A stretch of DNA of 64,000 nt from Mesorhizobium qingshengii (GCF_900103325.1 NZ_FMXM01000005.1:372001-436000); one strand, 5' to 3'. Numbered from the stretch's first letter, positions 44,621-54,102 are shown. Program-made: numbers and translations. The notes: generated by a model not told the origin, from the letters alone.

Positions 44621-45307
44621 ATGAAACGCTCCGCCATCAACGACATCATCCGCGAAGCCGACGCTTTCATCCGCTCGTTCGGCTACATCATGCCGCCCTT
44701 CGCCTATTGGTCGCCCGAGGAAATGAAGGCGCGCCAGGTCGACTCCTCGGCCATCTTTACCTCCCGGCTCGGCTGGGACATCACCGACTACGGCCAGGAG
44801 AAATTCAAGGAGCTCGGCCTGTTCCTGTTCACCGTTCGCAATGGCCGCTACGAGGACATGAAGAAAGGCATGGGCATGCTCTATGCCGAGAAGATCATGA
44901 TCTCGCGCAAGGACCAGCTGTCGCCGATGCACCGCCACAACATCAAGGCCGAGGACATCATCAACCGTGGCGGCGGCAAGCTGGTGCTGGAACTGTTCAT
45001 GCACGATCGCGACGGCGGCATCGATCCCAAGGCCGAGGTGTCGGTGCCTGTCGACGGAACCATCCACAGGCTGCCTGCGGGCGGGCTGTTGAAGCTCGAC
45101 CCCGGCCAGAGCGTGACGCTGCTGCCCGGCGTCTGGCACGCCTTCTGGGCCGAGGGCAAGGATGTGCTGATCGGCGAGGTGTCGACCGTCAATGACGACC
45201 TCACCGACAATGTCTTCCGCGAGCCCATCGGCCGCTTTTCCAACATCGACGAGGATACAGCGCCGGTGCACCTGCTGGTGTCCGACTACGAGAAGTGGCT
45301 GGGCTAG
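44621..45307 (+). CDS. D-lyxose ketol-isomerase-like protein
   Basis: A 228-residue cupin-fold sugar isomerase of the D-lyxose isomerase (DUF1498) family, interconverting D-lyxose and D-xylulose in characterised members. Metal-binding residues appear in LSPMHRHNIKAEDII (two His and a Glu) and GVWHAFWA (His). The family start MKRSAINDII fits the ATG at 44621, with GAAGGA 9 bases before it; an ATG six bases earlier is possible. No sugar transporter or kinase is adjacent, so the physiological sugar is unknown. Confidence 0.88.
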   Translation: MKRSAINDIIREADAFIRSFGYIMPPFAYWSPEEMKARQVDSSAIFTSRLGWDITDYGQEKFKELGLFLFTVRNGRYEDMKKGMGMLYAEKIMISRKDQLSPMHRHNIKAEDIINRGGGKLVLELFMHDRDGGIDPKAEVSVPVDGTIHRLPAGGLLKLDPGQSVTLLPGVWHAFWAEGKDVLIGEVSTVNDDLTDNVFREPIGRFSNIDEDTAPVHLLVSDYEKWLG

Positions 45308-45691
45308 GTCCAGACGCTAAGGCGCCGGCCGGGGCCGGCGCTCAAGTCACCTCAATGACAGCAGCCTGGCGCTGGCTGTACGCTTGTCCTGCACAGGCAA
45401 GATGAACTGATCGGCACGTCCGCCTTGGCCAGCGCCACCGCTAGGGTGGAGATGGGGCGGCGGTAGGCGCCGAGGTCGAAGCGATCCATGTCTTCCATTC
45501 AAGTGGCCGGCCGAGAAGCCTGTGGCCAGATTCCTTCGCTATCAGTGTGTGCCGAAATCTGTAGGCATGGCAAACGCCATGAGTGCCATCGCCGCTATAG
45601 GGCGCCTTCCTGCTAACGGCTTAGGGCGACGACAGGTTGCGGTTGTTGTTTTGGTGCTGATGGGATGCGAAGGGCGGCGCGCCAGCTGCCC
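45308..45691. other. non-coding stretch with terminator and possible gene remnant
   Basis: A 384-bp interval. GCGCCGGCC/GGCCGGCGC arms at 45322-45330 and 45333-45341 form a hairpin just after the isomerase gene. A short minus-strand frame, 45352-45489 (45 codons, MDRFDLGAYRRPISTLAVA at its start), looks like the beginning of a larger protein cut short. The rest shows no coding signal. The interval adjoins the orphan gene and tRNA-Gln and may be remnant DNA. Confidence 0.4.
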
Positions 45692-46315
45692 TTATTTGGT
45701 CCCTTCGTTTTGCCAGCCAGCCAGCTCTGGCAGGTCGTCAAGCCAACTCTTCTCGGTGATCGAGGTATCGCCGGCCTGCGGTGCGGCATCCGTGGCGTTT
45801 TGAATCAGCCAGTCCACCCACTTCCGATAGGCAACCGCATCCAGCTGGGGCGGCAGCACCTTGGCCTTGAGCAGCATCCTCTTGCGGAAACTGGTTTGCC
45901 TGCGGAGCTTGGTCGTCGTGAACTTGATTGCCTTGCCTTGGTATTCAACCGTCCACCGGTCGCCCCCATGACCGACAAGCCTGTCGATGGCGAAGCCGGC
46001 ATCGACCGGTCTATCCCGCCAGGGAAGCTCGACGGCACTCTTCCTCAACGCGATGGCCCATCGCCTGTAGTTGGCCCCGGCGCGCTGGGGCGGCAGCACA
46101 CCGGCCTGTTCGAGCATCTTTCTTCGGAAGGTAGGCTGCTTTTTTAGCTGGCCGGTCGTGAACTCGACGCGATGCCCACGAAACTCGACGTGCCACCGGA
46201 TCCTTCCGTTGCCGACATACTTCACCAGCCTGTCGATGAAGAACTCACCATCGGCAAGCATCACGCAGCCTTGGCTGATGCTTTCGAGAATAAACTCGGA
46301 GTCAGTGACCATCAT
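45692..46315 (-). CDS. orphan protein with two copies of a ~65-residue module
   Basis: A 207-residue soluble protein made of two tandem copies of one module. Copy 1 runs from FFIDRLVKYVG to RRWAIALRKSA and copy 2 from FAIDRLVGHGG to RKWVDWLIQNA. Each has (W)xVEx.G..(I/V)(E/K)FTT..L, then FR(K/R)(R/K)ML, then VLPPQ, then a Trp-containing helix. The pattern recalls short modules seen beside phage or plasmid primase/helicase proteins, but this is recollection only. ATGATG at 46315/46312 with GAGG upstream gives the start. It is isolated between a poorly coding stretch and the 3' end of tRNA-Gln, a classic integration site. The function is unknown. Confidence 0.65.
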   Translation of the reverse strand: MMVTDSEFILESISQGCVMLADGEFFIDRLVKYVGNGRIRWHVEFRGHRVEFTTGQLKKQPTFRRKMLEQAGVLPPQRAGANYRRWAIALRKSAVELPWRDRPVDAGFAIDRLVGHGGDRWTVEYQGKAIKFTTTKLRRQTSFRKRMLLKAKVLPPQLDAVAYRKWVDWLIQNATDAAPQAGDTSITEKSWLDDLPELAGWQNEGTK

Positions 46316-46445
46316 GTGGCCTCGTGCCTGAAAGTTTATGGAGCTTAGCCATTGGAATGAACCAAACGCCACCAATCTTTCGCTAAGGCAACAGAATGCG
46401 CACCCTTGGTAATACTGGAGCTAGGCGGTCGATCCTGATCAAGTT

Positions 46446-46519
46446 TGGCTGGGGAACCTGGATTCGAACCAGGACTAACGGAGTCAGAGTCCGTGGGTCT
46501 ACCGTTAACCTATTCCCCA
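46446..46519 (-). tRNA. tRNA-Gln (anticodon CTG)
   Basis: The minus strand reads TGGGGAATAGG at the 5' end and GGTTCGAATCCAGG in the T arm, ending TTCCCCAGCCA with the CCA encoded. The anticodon loop is CTCTGAC within an ACGGA/TCCGT stem, giving anticodon CTG, which reads CAG. The 7-bp acceptor stem and both other stems pair. Length is 74 bases including CCA. Confidence 0.95.
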
Positions 46520-46692
46520 GCAGGCGCGGTCATGAACCGCGCGGGCCGAGCGGGCAAGCCGCTGTGAGCGCTGCCTTGTAGCCGCCAGCGGAAAATAGTC
46601 AAGCCTGCTCTGCGGTTCAATCGGCAGGTTTTGTCGGCGGGTTTCAGGCGCCACGTTTCAAACGTCGCGCTGGGTCTCGTGCCTATCCCGCC

Positions 46693-47625
46693 TCAGCTCT
46701 CGCTGCGGCTGAATTGCGAGCGTTCGAAGTACAGCACCACGCCCAGGCCTAGAATCAGCGGGATGATCAGGTAGAACAGCCGGAACACCAGCAGCGCCGC
46801 CAGCACGCCGACCGGGTCCATGTCGGAAAGCCCGGCCAGGAACACCACCTCGAACACGCCGAGCCCGCCCGGCGCGTGCGAGATCTGCGCGATCGAGAAC
46901 GAGACGAGGAAGACGCCTAGCACGACGAAATAACCGGGATTGTGGGCCTCGGGCAGGGCAAAGAAGATGATCGCGGCGGCCGCCAGCAGTTCGATCGGGC
47001 CGATCAGCAACTGCCGGGCGACGATCGGCAGCGCCGGATAGTGCAACTGGAAGCTGGCGATCTTCAGCGGGCGCAGATGCAGCCAGCTGCCGAAGATATA
47101 GGCGGCGACCAGCAGCAGCATGACGACGCCCGCCCCCTGCGACAGGCCGTGATGGGCGATGCCGGAAAACCGGTCGAGTATCTGCGGCTCGAAGACAAGC
47201 ACAAGGCCGGAGGCGAGCAGCGTCGACAGCACGAAGGTGATCCAGCAGATCGCCACCAGGATGCCGACATCCTGGCCGGTCAGGCCTCTGGTGCCGTAGG
47301 CTCGGTAGCGGATGACGGCGCCGGAAAACACCGAGCCGCCGATATTGTGCGACAGCGCATAGGTGGTGAAGGAGCACAGGGTGACGAACAGCCACGAGAC
47401 TCGTCTGCCGATATGCAGCAGCGCGATGTGGTCGTAGCCGGCGAGCGAGGCATAGGCGATGACCGAACTCAGTGCGGCGAGGATCCAGCCGCGGGTCGGA
47501 ATCGCTGATATGCCGCCCCAGACATCGTCGAGCGAGATGCCACGCAGTTCGTGCCAGAGCAGCAGCAGCGAGAAAATCACCGCCGCAAGGCCGACGACCG
47601 GCCAGAAATAGCGTCTCCAGTTCAT
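46693..47625 (-). CDS. YbhN/UPF0104-family membrane protein
   Basis: A 310-residue inner-membrane protein with about eight helices. It corresponds to the lysylphosphatidylglycerol synthase-type flippase domain (UPF0104/YbhN), without the soluble aminoacyl-transfer domain of MprF. SHAPGGLGVFEVVFLAGL near residue 250 is a conserved family segment. Recent work links YbhN-type proteins with phospholipid transport between membranes, but the substrate here is unknown. It lies downstream of tRNA-Gln on the same strand side and has no obvious operon partner. Confidence 0.82.
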   Translation of the reverse strand: MNWRRYFWPVVGLAAVIFSLLLLWHELRGISLDDVWGGISAIPTRGWILAALSSVIAYASLAGYDHIALLHIGRRVSWLFVTLCSFTTYALSHNIGGSVFSGAVIRYRAYGTRGLTGQDVGILVAICWITFVLSTLLASGLVLVFEPQILDRFSGIAHHGLSQGAGVVMLLLVAAYIFGSWLHLRPLKIASFQLHYPALPIVARQLLIGPIELLAAAAIIFFALPEAHNPGYFVVLGVFLVSFSIAQISHAPGGLGVFEVVFLAGLSDMDPVGVLAALLVFRLFYLIIPLILGLGVVLYFERSQFSRSES

Positions 47626-47997
47626 TGCCTGATTGCCATGCGTTGCGGATCCGCTTCCTTTTCTGTCGGGAGACCGGCTGGTCCGGATTCTTCCATTTCA
47701 GGAATGCCTCATTGAAGCCGGCTATTCAACCGCGAACGCTTGTCGCGCCGGCAACCGGCAGGGTTGTCCTTGTCGAGAGCGGCCGAAAGGCAGGCGCCGG
47801 CAGGGTTGCGCTGCCAATCCAGGCTTGCGGATACATTGCGCGGCGCGGCCGGAAAGGCGGTTGGTGCGCCCAGCCGGCAAAATTCAGCATGCGGCTCTTG
47901 GTGATCGGGCGCGGCACTGTTAGTCTGGCGGCAACTTAAAACACTGAAGCGCCCGCAGCGTCCATCATCGGTTCGCGCGGCGCCGGAAGGAACGACA
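47626..47997. other. intergenic region between divergent YbhN-type and ppx genes
   Basis: A 372-bp interval. One open frame crosses it on the plus strand (from 47633), but it is rich in Arg and Cys and reads as chance coding. The strong GGAAGGAA ribosome site for ppx is at the end. I see no clear promoter or structured RNA. Confidence 0.45.
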
Positions 47998-49356
47998 GTG
48001 GAAGACCGCGACACCGGCGCCGGCGCGCCGGAGGTGGGCGCGTCCAGCGCTTCCCCAGGGCCGGTTGGCTCGGGAACCGCCAGTTGGCAGCAGCGCCGCC
48101 CGACGGAGGCGCGCTCCGCCGACGGGCAGGCGGGCGACGCGACCAACAAGGGCAAACCCAAGAAACGGCGCAAGCGAAGGCGCGGGCGCAAGGTTTTCGC
48201 GCGCGACGAGGCGCGGCCCGCGGAGATTGGGTCGCCGGCGCCAGGCAAAACCGCTGCCCCGGCAAATGAAGCGCGCAGATCGGCGGAGGCGGTGGCCTCG
48301 CCCGCTGCCGCGCCGGTGCGGCCCGAACAGGGCACGCGTCGGCCGCCAATGCAGGAGCTCCCGGTGTTCGCGGCGCTCGACCTCGGCACCAACAATTGCC
48401 GGCTGCTGGTTGCCGTGCCGACGCGGCATGGTCAGTTTCGCGTCATCGACGCTTTTTCGCGCATCGTCAGGCTGGGCGAGGGGCTGACCGCCAATGGCCG
48501 GCTCGGCCAGCCGGCGATGGACCGCGCCGTCGAGGCGCTGAAGATCTGCGGCGACAAACTGCGCAACCGCAAGATCCGCAAGGCCCGGCTGATCGCCACC
48601 GAAGCGTGCCGCACGGCGGAAAATGGCGTCGAATTCCTCGAGCGCGTCGAGCGCGAGGCCGGCTTGAAGCTCGAAATCATCGACCGCCAGACCGAAGCGC
48701 GGCTGGCGGTGTCCGGCTGCGGCTCGCTGGTCGAGCGCGACACGCAAGGCGTCGTGCTGTTCGACATTGGCGGCGGCTCGTCCGAAATCGCGCTGATCGA
48801 TCTCAGCGGCCGCCGTTCGCCGCGGCTCGCCAACCACATCGTGTCGTGGACGTCGCTGCCGGTCGGCGTCGTTTCGCTGGCCGAGCGTTTCGGTGGCCGC
48901 ACGGTGACGCGCGAAATCTTCGCCGCCATGGTCGACGACGTCGCCGGCCGTCTGGCCAGCTTCGACGGCCGCGACCGGCTGAGCCATCTCAAGGCCAGCC
49001 CGAACTTCCATCTGCTTGGCACGTCGGGCACGGTGACGACACTGGCTGGCGTTCACCTTGACCTCGAACGCTACGACCGCCGCCGTGTCGACGGGCTGTG
49101 GATGGACCGCGACAGTGTCGATCGCATGGTCGAAAGACTGGTTGGCTGGGATTTCCAGCAGCGCTGCGCCAACCCTTGTATCGGTGCCGATCGTGCCGAT
49201 CTGGTGCTGGCCGGCTGCGCGATCCTCGAAGCGATCCGCGCCGTGTGGCCGTCGGAGCGGCTGCGCGTCGCCGACCGTGGCCTGCGCGAAGGCATATTGA
49301 GCGAGTTGATGGCCGATGACGGCGTCTGGCGCAACGATGGGCGTGGCAGAGCATGA
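47998..49356 (+). CDS. ppx: exopolyphosphatase / Ppx-GppA phosphatase family protein
   Basis: A 452-residue member of the sugar kinase/Hsp70 fold. Phosphate-binding segments are [14 protein letters not shown] (from about residue 124), [14 protein letters not shown] (about 255) and [13 protein letters not shown]. The catalytic Glu is expected in ATEACR. It degrades polyphosphate and/or pppGpp; the sequence does not separate these. The first 115 residues are a disordered, Lys/Arg- and Ala/Pro-rich extension. The GTG at 47998 with GGAAGGAA before it argues that the extension is real. Its TGA stop lies in the left arm of a palindromic repeat, and rlmE follows. Confidence 0.9.
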   Translation: MEDRDTGAGAPEVGASSASPGPVGSGTASWQQRRPTEARSADGQAGDATNKGKPKKRRKRRRGRKVFARDEARPAEIGSPAPGKTAAPANEARRSAEAVASPAAAPVRPEQGTRRPPMQELPVFAALDLGTNNCRLLVAVPTRHGQFRVIDAFSRIVRLGEGLTANGRLGQPAMDRAVEALKICGDKLRNRKIRKARLIATEACRTAENGVEFLERVEREAGLKLEIIDRQTEARLAVSGCGSLVERDTQGVVLFDIGGGSSEIALIDLSGRRSPRLANHIVSWTSLPVGVVSLAERFGGRTVTREIFAAMVDDVAGRLASFDGRDRLSHLKASPNFHLLGTSGTVTTLAGVHLDLERYDRRRVDGLWMDRDSVDRMVERLVGWDFQQRCANPCIGADRADLVLAGCAILEAIRAVWPSERLRVADRGLREGILSELMADDGVWRNDGRGRA

Positions 49357-49395
49357 TCCCGAAAAGTGGCGAGCGGTTTTCGGAAAAGATCATGC
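49351..49395. repeat. palindromic element, family 1 (first of a tandem pair)
   Basis: GCATGATC (49351-49358) pairs with GATCATGC (49388-49395), with the inner core CCGAAAAGTGG ... CGGTTTTCGG. The TGA in the left arm is the ppx stop codon. It is followed by CAAGAAATCA, and the whole unit repeats 78 bp later. Confidence 0.8.
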
Positions 49396-49408
49396 TCGGA
49401 CAAGAAAT

Positions 49409-49473
49409 CATGATCCCGAACCGAAGGACCGCGTCAGCGAAAAGTCGCGACCGGTTCTCGCTGGAGATCATGC
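49409..49473. repeat. palindromic element, family 1 (second of a tandem pair)
   Basis: CATGATC (49409-49415) pairs with GATCATG (49466-49472). It is followed by a second CAAGAAATCA at 49479-49488, exactly 78 bp after the first. The core is more degenerate than in the first unit. The rlmE start codon lies 20 bases after it. Confidence 0.75.
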
Positions 49474-49492
49474 TCAAACAAGAAATCAGGCA

Positions 49493-50284
49493 ATGACCAA
49501 GAAACCGGAAAAACCAGGATCAGCCAGCATTCGCGTGCTGAAGACGCGGATCAAGAAGAAGAGCGGCCTGAAGGAATCGTCGCGCCGCTGGCTGCAGCGC
49601 CACATCAACGATCCCTATGTCCAGCGTTCGAAGGCTGACGGCTATCGCTCGCGCGCGGCCTACAAGCTGATCGAGATCGACGACAAGCACCATCTCCTGA
49701 AGCCCGGCATGAAGGTGATTGATCTGGGCGCCGCACCGGGCGGCTGGTGCCAGGTCGCCGCCGCGCGGACGAAATCGACGGCCGACAACCCACATGTCGT
49801 CGGTATCGACTATCTGGAAATGGACGCGGTGCCCGGCGCCCCGGTGCTGTTGATGGATTTTCTCGACCCGCTGGCGCCGCAGAAGCTGGCCGAGGCGCTG
49901 GGTGGCGATCCGGATATCGTGCTGTCCGACATGGCGGCACCCACCACCGGCCACAAGCGGACCGACCACATCCGCACCATGCATCTGTGCGAGGTGGCGG
50001 CCGATTTCGCGCTGTCGGTCCTGAAGCCAGGTGGGCATTTCCTGGCCAAGACCTTCCAGGGCGGCGCCGAAAACGAGCTGCTCTCGATGCTCAAGAAGAA
50101 CTTCCGCTCGGTGCACCACGTCAAGCCGCCGGCGTCGCGCGACGAATCGGTCGAGCTCTATCTGCTGGCAAAGGACTTCAAGGGGCGGGAGCCGCCGTCA
50201 GGCGGATCGGAACGTCCAGTGGACGTTTCGAAAGCTTCGAGCGCCCGGAGCGACAACGAAGGGCAGGGCGAGCCCGAAGCTTGA
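49493..50284 (+). CDS. rlmE: 23S rRNA (uridine-2'-O)-methyltransferase RlmE
   Basis: A 263-residue FtsJ/RrmJ methyltransferase that 2'-O-methylates U2552 of 23S rRNA during late 50S assembly, using S-adenosylmethionine. The SAM motif is [16 protein letters not shown], and the K-D-K-E catalytic set is seen as [24 protein letters not shown] and SVELYLL. I start at the ATG at 49493 (MTKKPEKPG). Basic N-terminal residues (about 10-35) and a polar tail after residue 230 are additions relative to E. coli RlmE (209 residues). It follows ppx across a tandem repeat. Confidence 0.94.
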   Translation: MTKKPEKPGSASIRVLKTRIKKKSGLKESSRRWLQRHINDPYVQRSKADGYRSRAAYKLIEIDDKHHLLKPGMKVIDLGAAPGGWCQVAAARTKSTADNPHVVGIDYLEMDAVPGAPVLLMDFLDPLAPQKLAEALGGDPDIVLSDMAAPTTGHKRTDHIRTMHLCEVAADFALSVLKPGGHFLAKTFQGGAENELLSMLKKNFRSVHHVKPPASRDESVELYLLAKDFKGREPPSGGSERPVDVSKASSARSDNEGQGEPEA

Positions 50285-50294
50285 CTCAGCCGGA

Positions 50295-51716
50295 TCAATT
50301 GCCGGGCGGGCTTACCGTTTCCAGCTTTTTGGGCGTTGTCAGCCGGCCATGGCCGGAAACGGCATTGCCGGCATCGGGCGCCAGCCGGATGAAGGATAGC
50401 GACGCTGCGGCGGATATCGCCGCGACGATGAAAAAGGCGGTGTGGAAATCCGCCAGCGTCAGCGACCTGTCATGGATGCTCGTCGACACTTCCAGGATGC
50501 CGCCGGCCACCGCTACACCAAGCGCGATCGACAGTTGTTGGAACACGGCGGCAATCGGCGTCGCCTTGCTGGTGTCGGCCGCCGAAACCTCGGCATAGGC
50601 AAGTGCGTTGACGCCGGTGAAGAACATCGAGCGGATGAAGCCGCCAACCAGAAGCATGGCCAGCATCAGCAGATAAGGCGTGTCGGGGGTGAACAGGCCG
50701 TTGACGGCAATCGACGCCGCGGCGACCAGCGAGCCGACGACCAGCACGCGGCGGAACCCGGCGCCGCGGAAGATCAGCGCGGTGACGAATTTCACGCCGA
50801 TGGCGCCGATCGCCGAGACGAAGGTGATCATGCCGGACTGGAAAGGCGTCAGCCCGAAGCCGATCTGGAACATCAGCGGCAGCAGGAACGGCACGGCGCC
50901 GATGCCGATGCGGAACAGCGAGCCGCCAAGCACCGAGGAGCGGAACACCTGGTTGCGGAACAGCTCGAGTGCCAGCAGGGGATTTTTGGCGCGGCGGGCG
51001 TGCAATAGATAGAGTACGCCCGACACCAGCCCGACCGCCACGGTGATGAACCCGGCGATCGGCGGCAGGGCCGGCAGGCTGACCACCGACAGGCCGAACA
51101 CCACGCCGGATGCCGCCAGACCGCTCAGCACGAAACCGATGAAGTCGAGCGGCGGCGTTTCCGCCGGTTCGGTCTCCGGCAGGAAACGCGTCGCCAGCCA
51201 GATGCCGATCAGGCCGATCGGCACATTGATCAGGAAGATCCAGTGCCAGGTGAAATAGGTGGTGATGAAGCCGCCGACGGGCGGACCGACCAACGGCCCG
51301 ACCAGCGCCGGAACGGTCAGCCATGACATCGCCGCGACGAGTTCGCTTTTCGGCGTCGCCCGAACCAGCACCAGCCGCCCGACCGGTGTCATCATGGCGC
51401 CGCCAATGCCTTGCAGGAAGCGCGAAACCACGAAAGCCGGCAGCGAACCGGAAAGCGCGCAGGCGATCGAGCCGACGATGAAGACCGCGATCGCGGCGCG
51501 AAAGACAGTCTTGGCGCCAAAACGGTCAGCCATCCAGCCGCTGATCGGAATGAAGATCGCCAGCGACACGAGATAGGCCGTCAACGCCAGCTTGAGCGCG
51601 ATCGGGCTGGTGTGGATGTCGATGGCAATCGCCGGCAGCGATGTGGCAATCACGGTCGAATCCATGTTTTCCATGAAAAGTGCGACCGCCAGGATGAGCG
51701 GGATGGTGCGATTCAC
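50295..51716 (-). CDS. MFS multidrug efflux protein (DHA2, MdtD/EmrB-like)
   Basis: A 473-residue transporter with about 14 hydrophobic helices. FMENMDSTVIATSLPAIA in helix 1, GWMADRFGAKTVF between helices 2 and 3, and GPLVGPPVGGFI in helix 5 (motif C) are DHA2 drug:proton antiporter signatures. Family members begin near NRTIPLILAVALFME, which favours the GTG at 51716; a GTG at 51788 would add 24 residues. Neither start has a strong ribosome site. It is convergent with rlmE. The substrates are unknown. Confidence 0.85.
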   Translation of the reverse strand: MNRTIPLILAVALFMENMDSTVIATSLPAIAIDIHTSPIALKLALTAYLVSLAIFIPISGWMADRFGAKTVFRAAIAVFIVGSIACALSGSLPAFVVSRFLQGIGGAMMTPVGRLVLVRATPKSELVAAMSWLTVPALVGPLVGPPVGGFITTYFTWHWIFLINVPIGLIGIWLATRFLPETEPAETPPLDFIGFVLSGLAASGVVFGLSVVSLPALPPIAGFITVAVGLVSGVLYLLHARRAKNPLLALELFRNQVFRSSVLGGSLFRIGIGAVPFLLPLMFQIGFGLTPFQSGMITFVSAIGAIGVKFVTALIFRGAGFRRVLVVGSLVAAASIAVNGLFTPDTPYLLMLAMLLVGGFIRSMFFTGVNALAYAEVSAADTSKATPIAAVFQQLSIALGVAVAGGILEVSTSIHDRSLTLADFHTAFFIVAAISAAASLSFIRLAPDAGNAVSGHGRLTTPKKLETVSPPGN

Positions 51717-51999
51717 GAGCGTGCCCGTTTCAGAGTCTTTCCGGCTGGGGGCAAACCGGTACGAGGGGCGGGTATCACGGCTGGACACGGATGTCGCATT
51801 AATTTGCTGTCACTTTTATGCGACCGGCAACCGTAGGTGGCGTCCTTTCGGCAACAACTCACCTTTCCGGGAGCGTGAAATCATCGGCTTTTCATCGGCG
51901 GCGGGACGTGGTACCAGCCAGCGCCAATCCTGAAAGGGAAGAAACGAGTCGGCGCTGTCCATTCCGGTCCAGCGCTTTTTTGTATTCCGAGGGCTGGCC

Positions 52000-53502
52000 A
52001 TGGCAAAAATCATCGAAACGTCCACCGGCGCACTGGCGCTGACCTTTGACGACGTGCTGCTGCAGCCCGGTCATTCCGAGGTCATGCCCGGCGAGACCGA
52101 TGTGCGCACCCGCATCGCCGGCGACATCGACCTCAATGTGCCGATCCTGTCGGCGGCGATGGATACCGTCACCGAGGCGCGCCTCGCCATCGCCATGGCC
52201 CAGGCGGGCGGCATTGGCGTCATCCACCGCAATTTCACGCCGGCCGAGCAGGCCGAGCAGGTGCGCCAGGTCAAGAAATTCGAATCCGGCATGGTGATCA
52301 ATCCCGTCACCATCGGCCCCGACGCCACCCTTGCCGACGCGCTTTCGCTGATGCGCACCTACTCGATTTCAGGCATTCCGGTGGTCGAGAATGGCGGCAC
52401 CGGCGGCCAGAAGATCGGCCGGCTGGTCGGCATCCTGACCAACCGCGACGTGCGTTTTGCGTCCGATCCGGCGCAGAAGGTCTACGAATTGATGACCCGC
52501 GAGAACCTGATCACGGTCAAGGAGAATGTCGACCAGGACGAGGCCAAGCGGCTGCTGCATCAGCATCGCATCGAGAAACTGGTCGTTGTCGACAAGCAGG
52601 GCAACTGCGTCGGGCTGATCACCGTCAAGGACATCGAGAAGTCGCAGCTCAACCCGCACGCCAGCAAGGACGCGCAGGGCCGCCTGCGCGCCGCCGCCGC
52701 CACCAGCGTCGGCGACGACGGTTACGAGCGCGCCGAGCGCCTGATCGAGGCCGGCGTCGATCTTCTGGTCATCGACACCGCGCATGGCCACTCGCAGCGC
52801 GTGCTGGACGCGGTGACGCGCGCCAAGAAACTCTCCAATTCGGTTCGCATCCTGGCCGGCAATGTCGCCACCGCGGAAGGCACGCAGGCGCTGATCGACG
52901 CCGGCGCCGACGCCGTCAAGGTCGGCATCGGACCGGGCTCCATCTGCACCACCCGCATCGTTGCCGGGGTCGGCGTGCCGCAGCTTTCGGCCATCATGTC
53001 GGCGGTGGAAACCGCGCACAAATCGGGTGTCTCGGTGATCGCCGATGGTGGCATCAAATATTCCGGCGATCTCGCCAAGGCGCTCGCCGCTGGTGCCAGC
53101 GCCGCCATGATCGGCTCGCTGCTGGCTGGAACCGACGAAAGCCCAGGCGAGGTCTATCTGCACCAGGGCCGCTCCTTCAAGGCCTATCGGGGCATGGGTT
53201 CTGTCGGCGCCATGGCGCGCGGTTCCGCCGATCGCTACTTCCAGGCCGAGGTGCGCGACACGCTGAAACTGGTCCCGGAAGGCATCGAAGGGCAGGTTCC
53301 GTACAAAGGACCTGTGTCTGGAGTGCTGCACCAGCTTGCGGGCGGGCTGAAAGCCGCTATGGGTTATGTCGGTGGCCGCGATCTTGCCGATTTCCGCGAA
53401 CGCGCCACCTTTGTGCGCATATCCAACGCCGGACTTCGTGAAAGCCACGCCCATGACGTCACGATTACCCGCGAAAGCCCGAACTATCCCGGCGGAGTCT
53501 GA
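52000..53502 (+). CDS. guaB: inosine-5'-monophosphate dehydrogenase
   Basis: A 500-residue enzyme that oxidises IMP to XMP with NAD+, the committed step to GMP. The catalytic Cys is in [15 protein letters not shown] (about residue 316), and the regulatory CBS-domain pair lies at about 95-220. GMGSVGAM and the downstream flap are typical. Start ATG at 52000 with a GAGGG site. The next gene begins inside its last codons. Confidence 0.97.
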   Translation: MAKIIETSTGALALTFDDVLLQPGHSEVMPGETDVRTRIAGDIDLNVPILSAAMDTVTEARLAIAMAQAGGIGVIHRNFTPAEQAEQVRQVKKFESGMVINPVTIGPDATLADALSLMRTYSISGIPVVENGGTGGQKIGRLVGILTNRDVRFASDPAQKVYELMTRENLITVKENVDQDEAKRLLHQHRIEKLVVVDKQGNCVGLITVKDIEKSQLNPHASKDAQGRLRAAAATSVGDDGYERAERLIEAGVDLLVIDTAHGHSQRVLDAVTRAKKLSNSVRILAGNVATAEGTQALIDAGADAVKVGIGPGSICTTRIVAGVGVPQLSAIMSAVETAHKSGVSVIADGGIKYSGDLAKALAAGASAAMIGSLLAGTDESPGEVYLHQGRSFKAYRGMGSVGAMARGSADRYFQAEVRDTLKLVPEGIEGQVPYKGPVSGVLHQLAGGLKAAMGYVGGRDLADFRERATFVRISNAGLRESHAHDVTITRESPNYPGGV

Positions 53503-54073
53503 TCCGTACGGGCTCGGGCGAAGCCTGACAGCGACGATCCTGCGGCTGCCACGCCACGCGGCCGCGCTTTGTTTCCTGTCGGCGGCGATCTTCATCGCCA
53601 TGACGGCGCTGGAATTCCTCTACTTCCGCCAGTTGAGCGGCGGCTTGCCGTCACTCGATACGCGCTTTCTCGGCTTCACGCCGGATGAAGGCATGGCCTG
53701 GCTGACGGCGCTCGGTCGGCGCGGTGGCGAGACCATTCTCGTCTGGCACTATCTGACCTTCGATCTCTTGTTCCCGGCGCTGTTGTCGATGACGCTGGTC
53801 AGCCTGGTCCTGGCCACTGGCCGGCGCCTGAAGAACTTTCGCGTGCTGCCGGGACAGGTTCAGTCGATCTTCGCGCTGGTACTGGTTCTGCCCTACACGC
53901 TTGCCGACTATGCCCAGAACATAGCGGTGGCCAGCCTTCTGTCGGATTTCCTTTCGGCCAATCCGGATTCGCTGTCTTTCGCCTCGGCGCTGATCGTCAC
54001 CAAATTCGCGCTTCTCGCCATCCCGCTCATCGTCATTGCCGTTTTCTGGCTGGTGGCACAGAAACAACATTGA
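53453..54073 (+). CDS. membrane protein of unknown function, overlapping guaB
   Basis: A 206-residue protein with about four hydrophobic helices (near 35-55, 98-120, 132-155 and 175-200). The ATG at 53453 lies 50 bases inside guaB in another frame; the first 30 residues are polar. Helix regions such as SLVLATGRRLKNFRVLPG and LPYTLADYAQN show no known motif. It lies between guaB and a MAPEG gene on the same strand and could be co-transcribed with both. I do not recognise the family. Confidence 0.6.
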   Translation: MTSRLPAKARTIPAESDPYGLGRSLTATILRLPRHAAALCFLSAAIFIAMTALEFLYFRQLSGGLPSLDTRFLGFTPDEGMAWLTALGRRGGETILVWHYLTFDLLFPALLSMTLVSLVLATGRRLKNFRVLPGQVQSIFALVLVLPYTLADYAQNIAVASLLSDFLSANPDSLSFASALIVTKFALLAIPLIVIAVFWLVAQKQH

Positions 54074-54102
54074 CCTGATCCGGCATCAGGGCAGGGGGTT
54101 CC

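Noticed and set aside
47633-47923. 96-codon frame between the YbhN-type gene and ppx
   Set aside because: Composition is dominated by Arg, Cys and Gly, with no ribosome site and no conserved motif; it reads as chance coding in GC-rich DNA.
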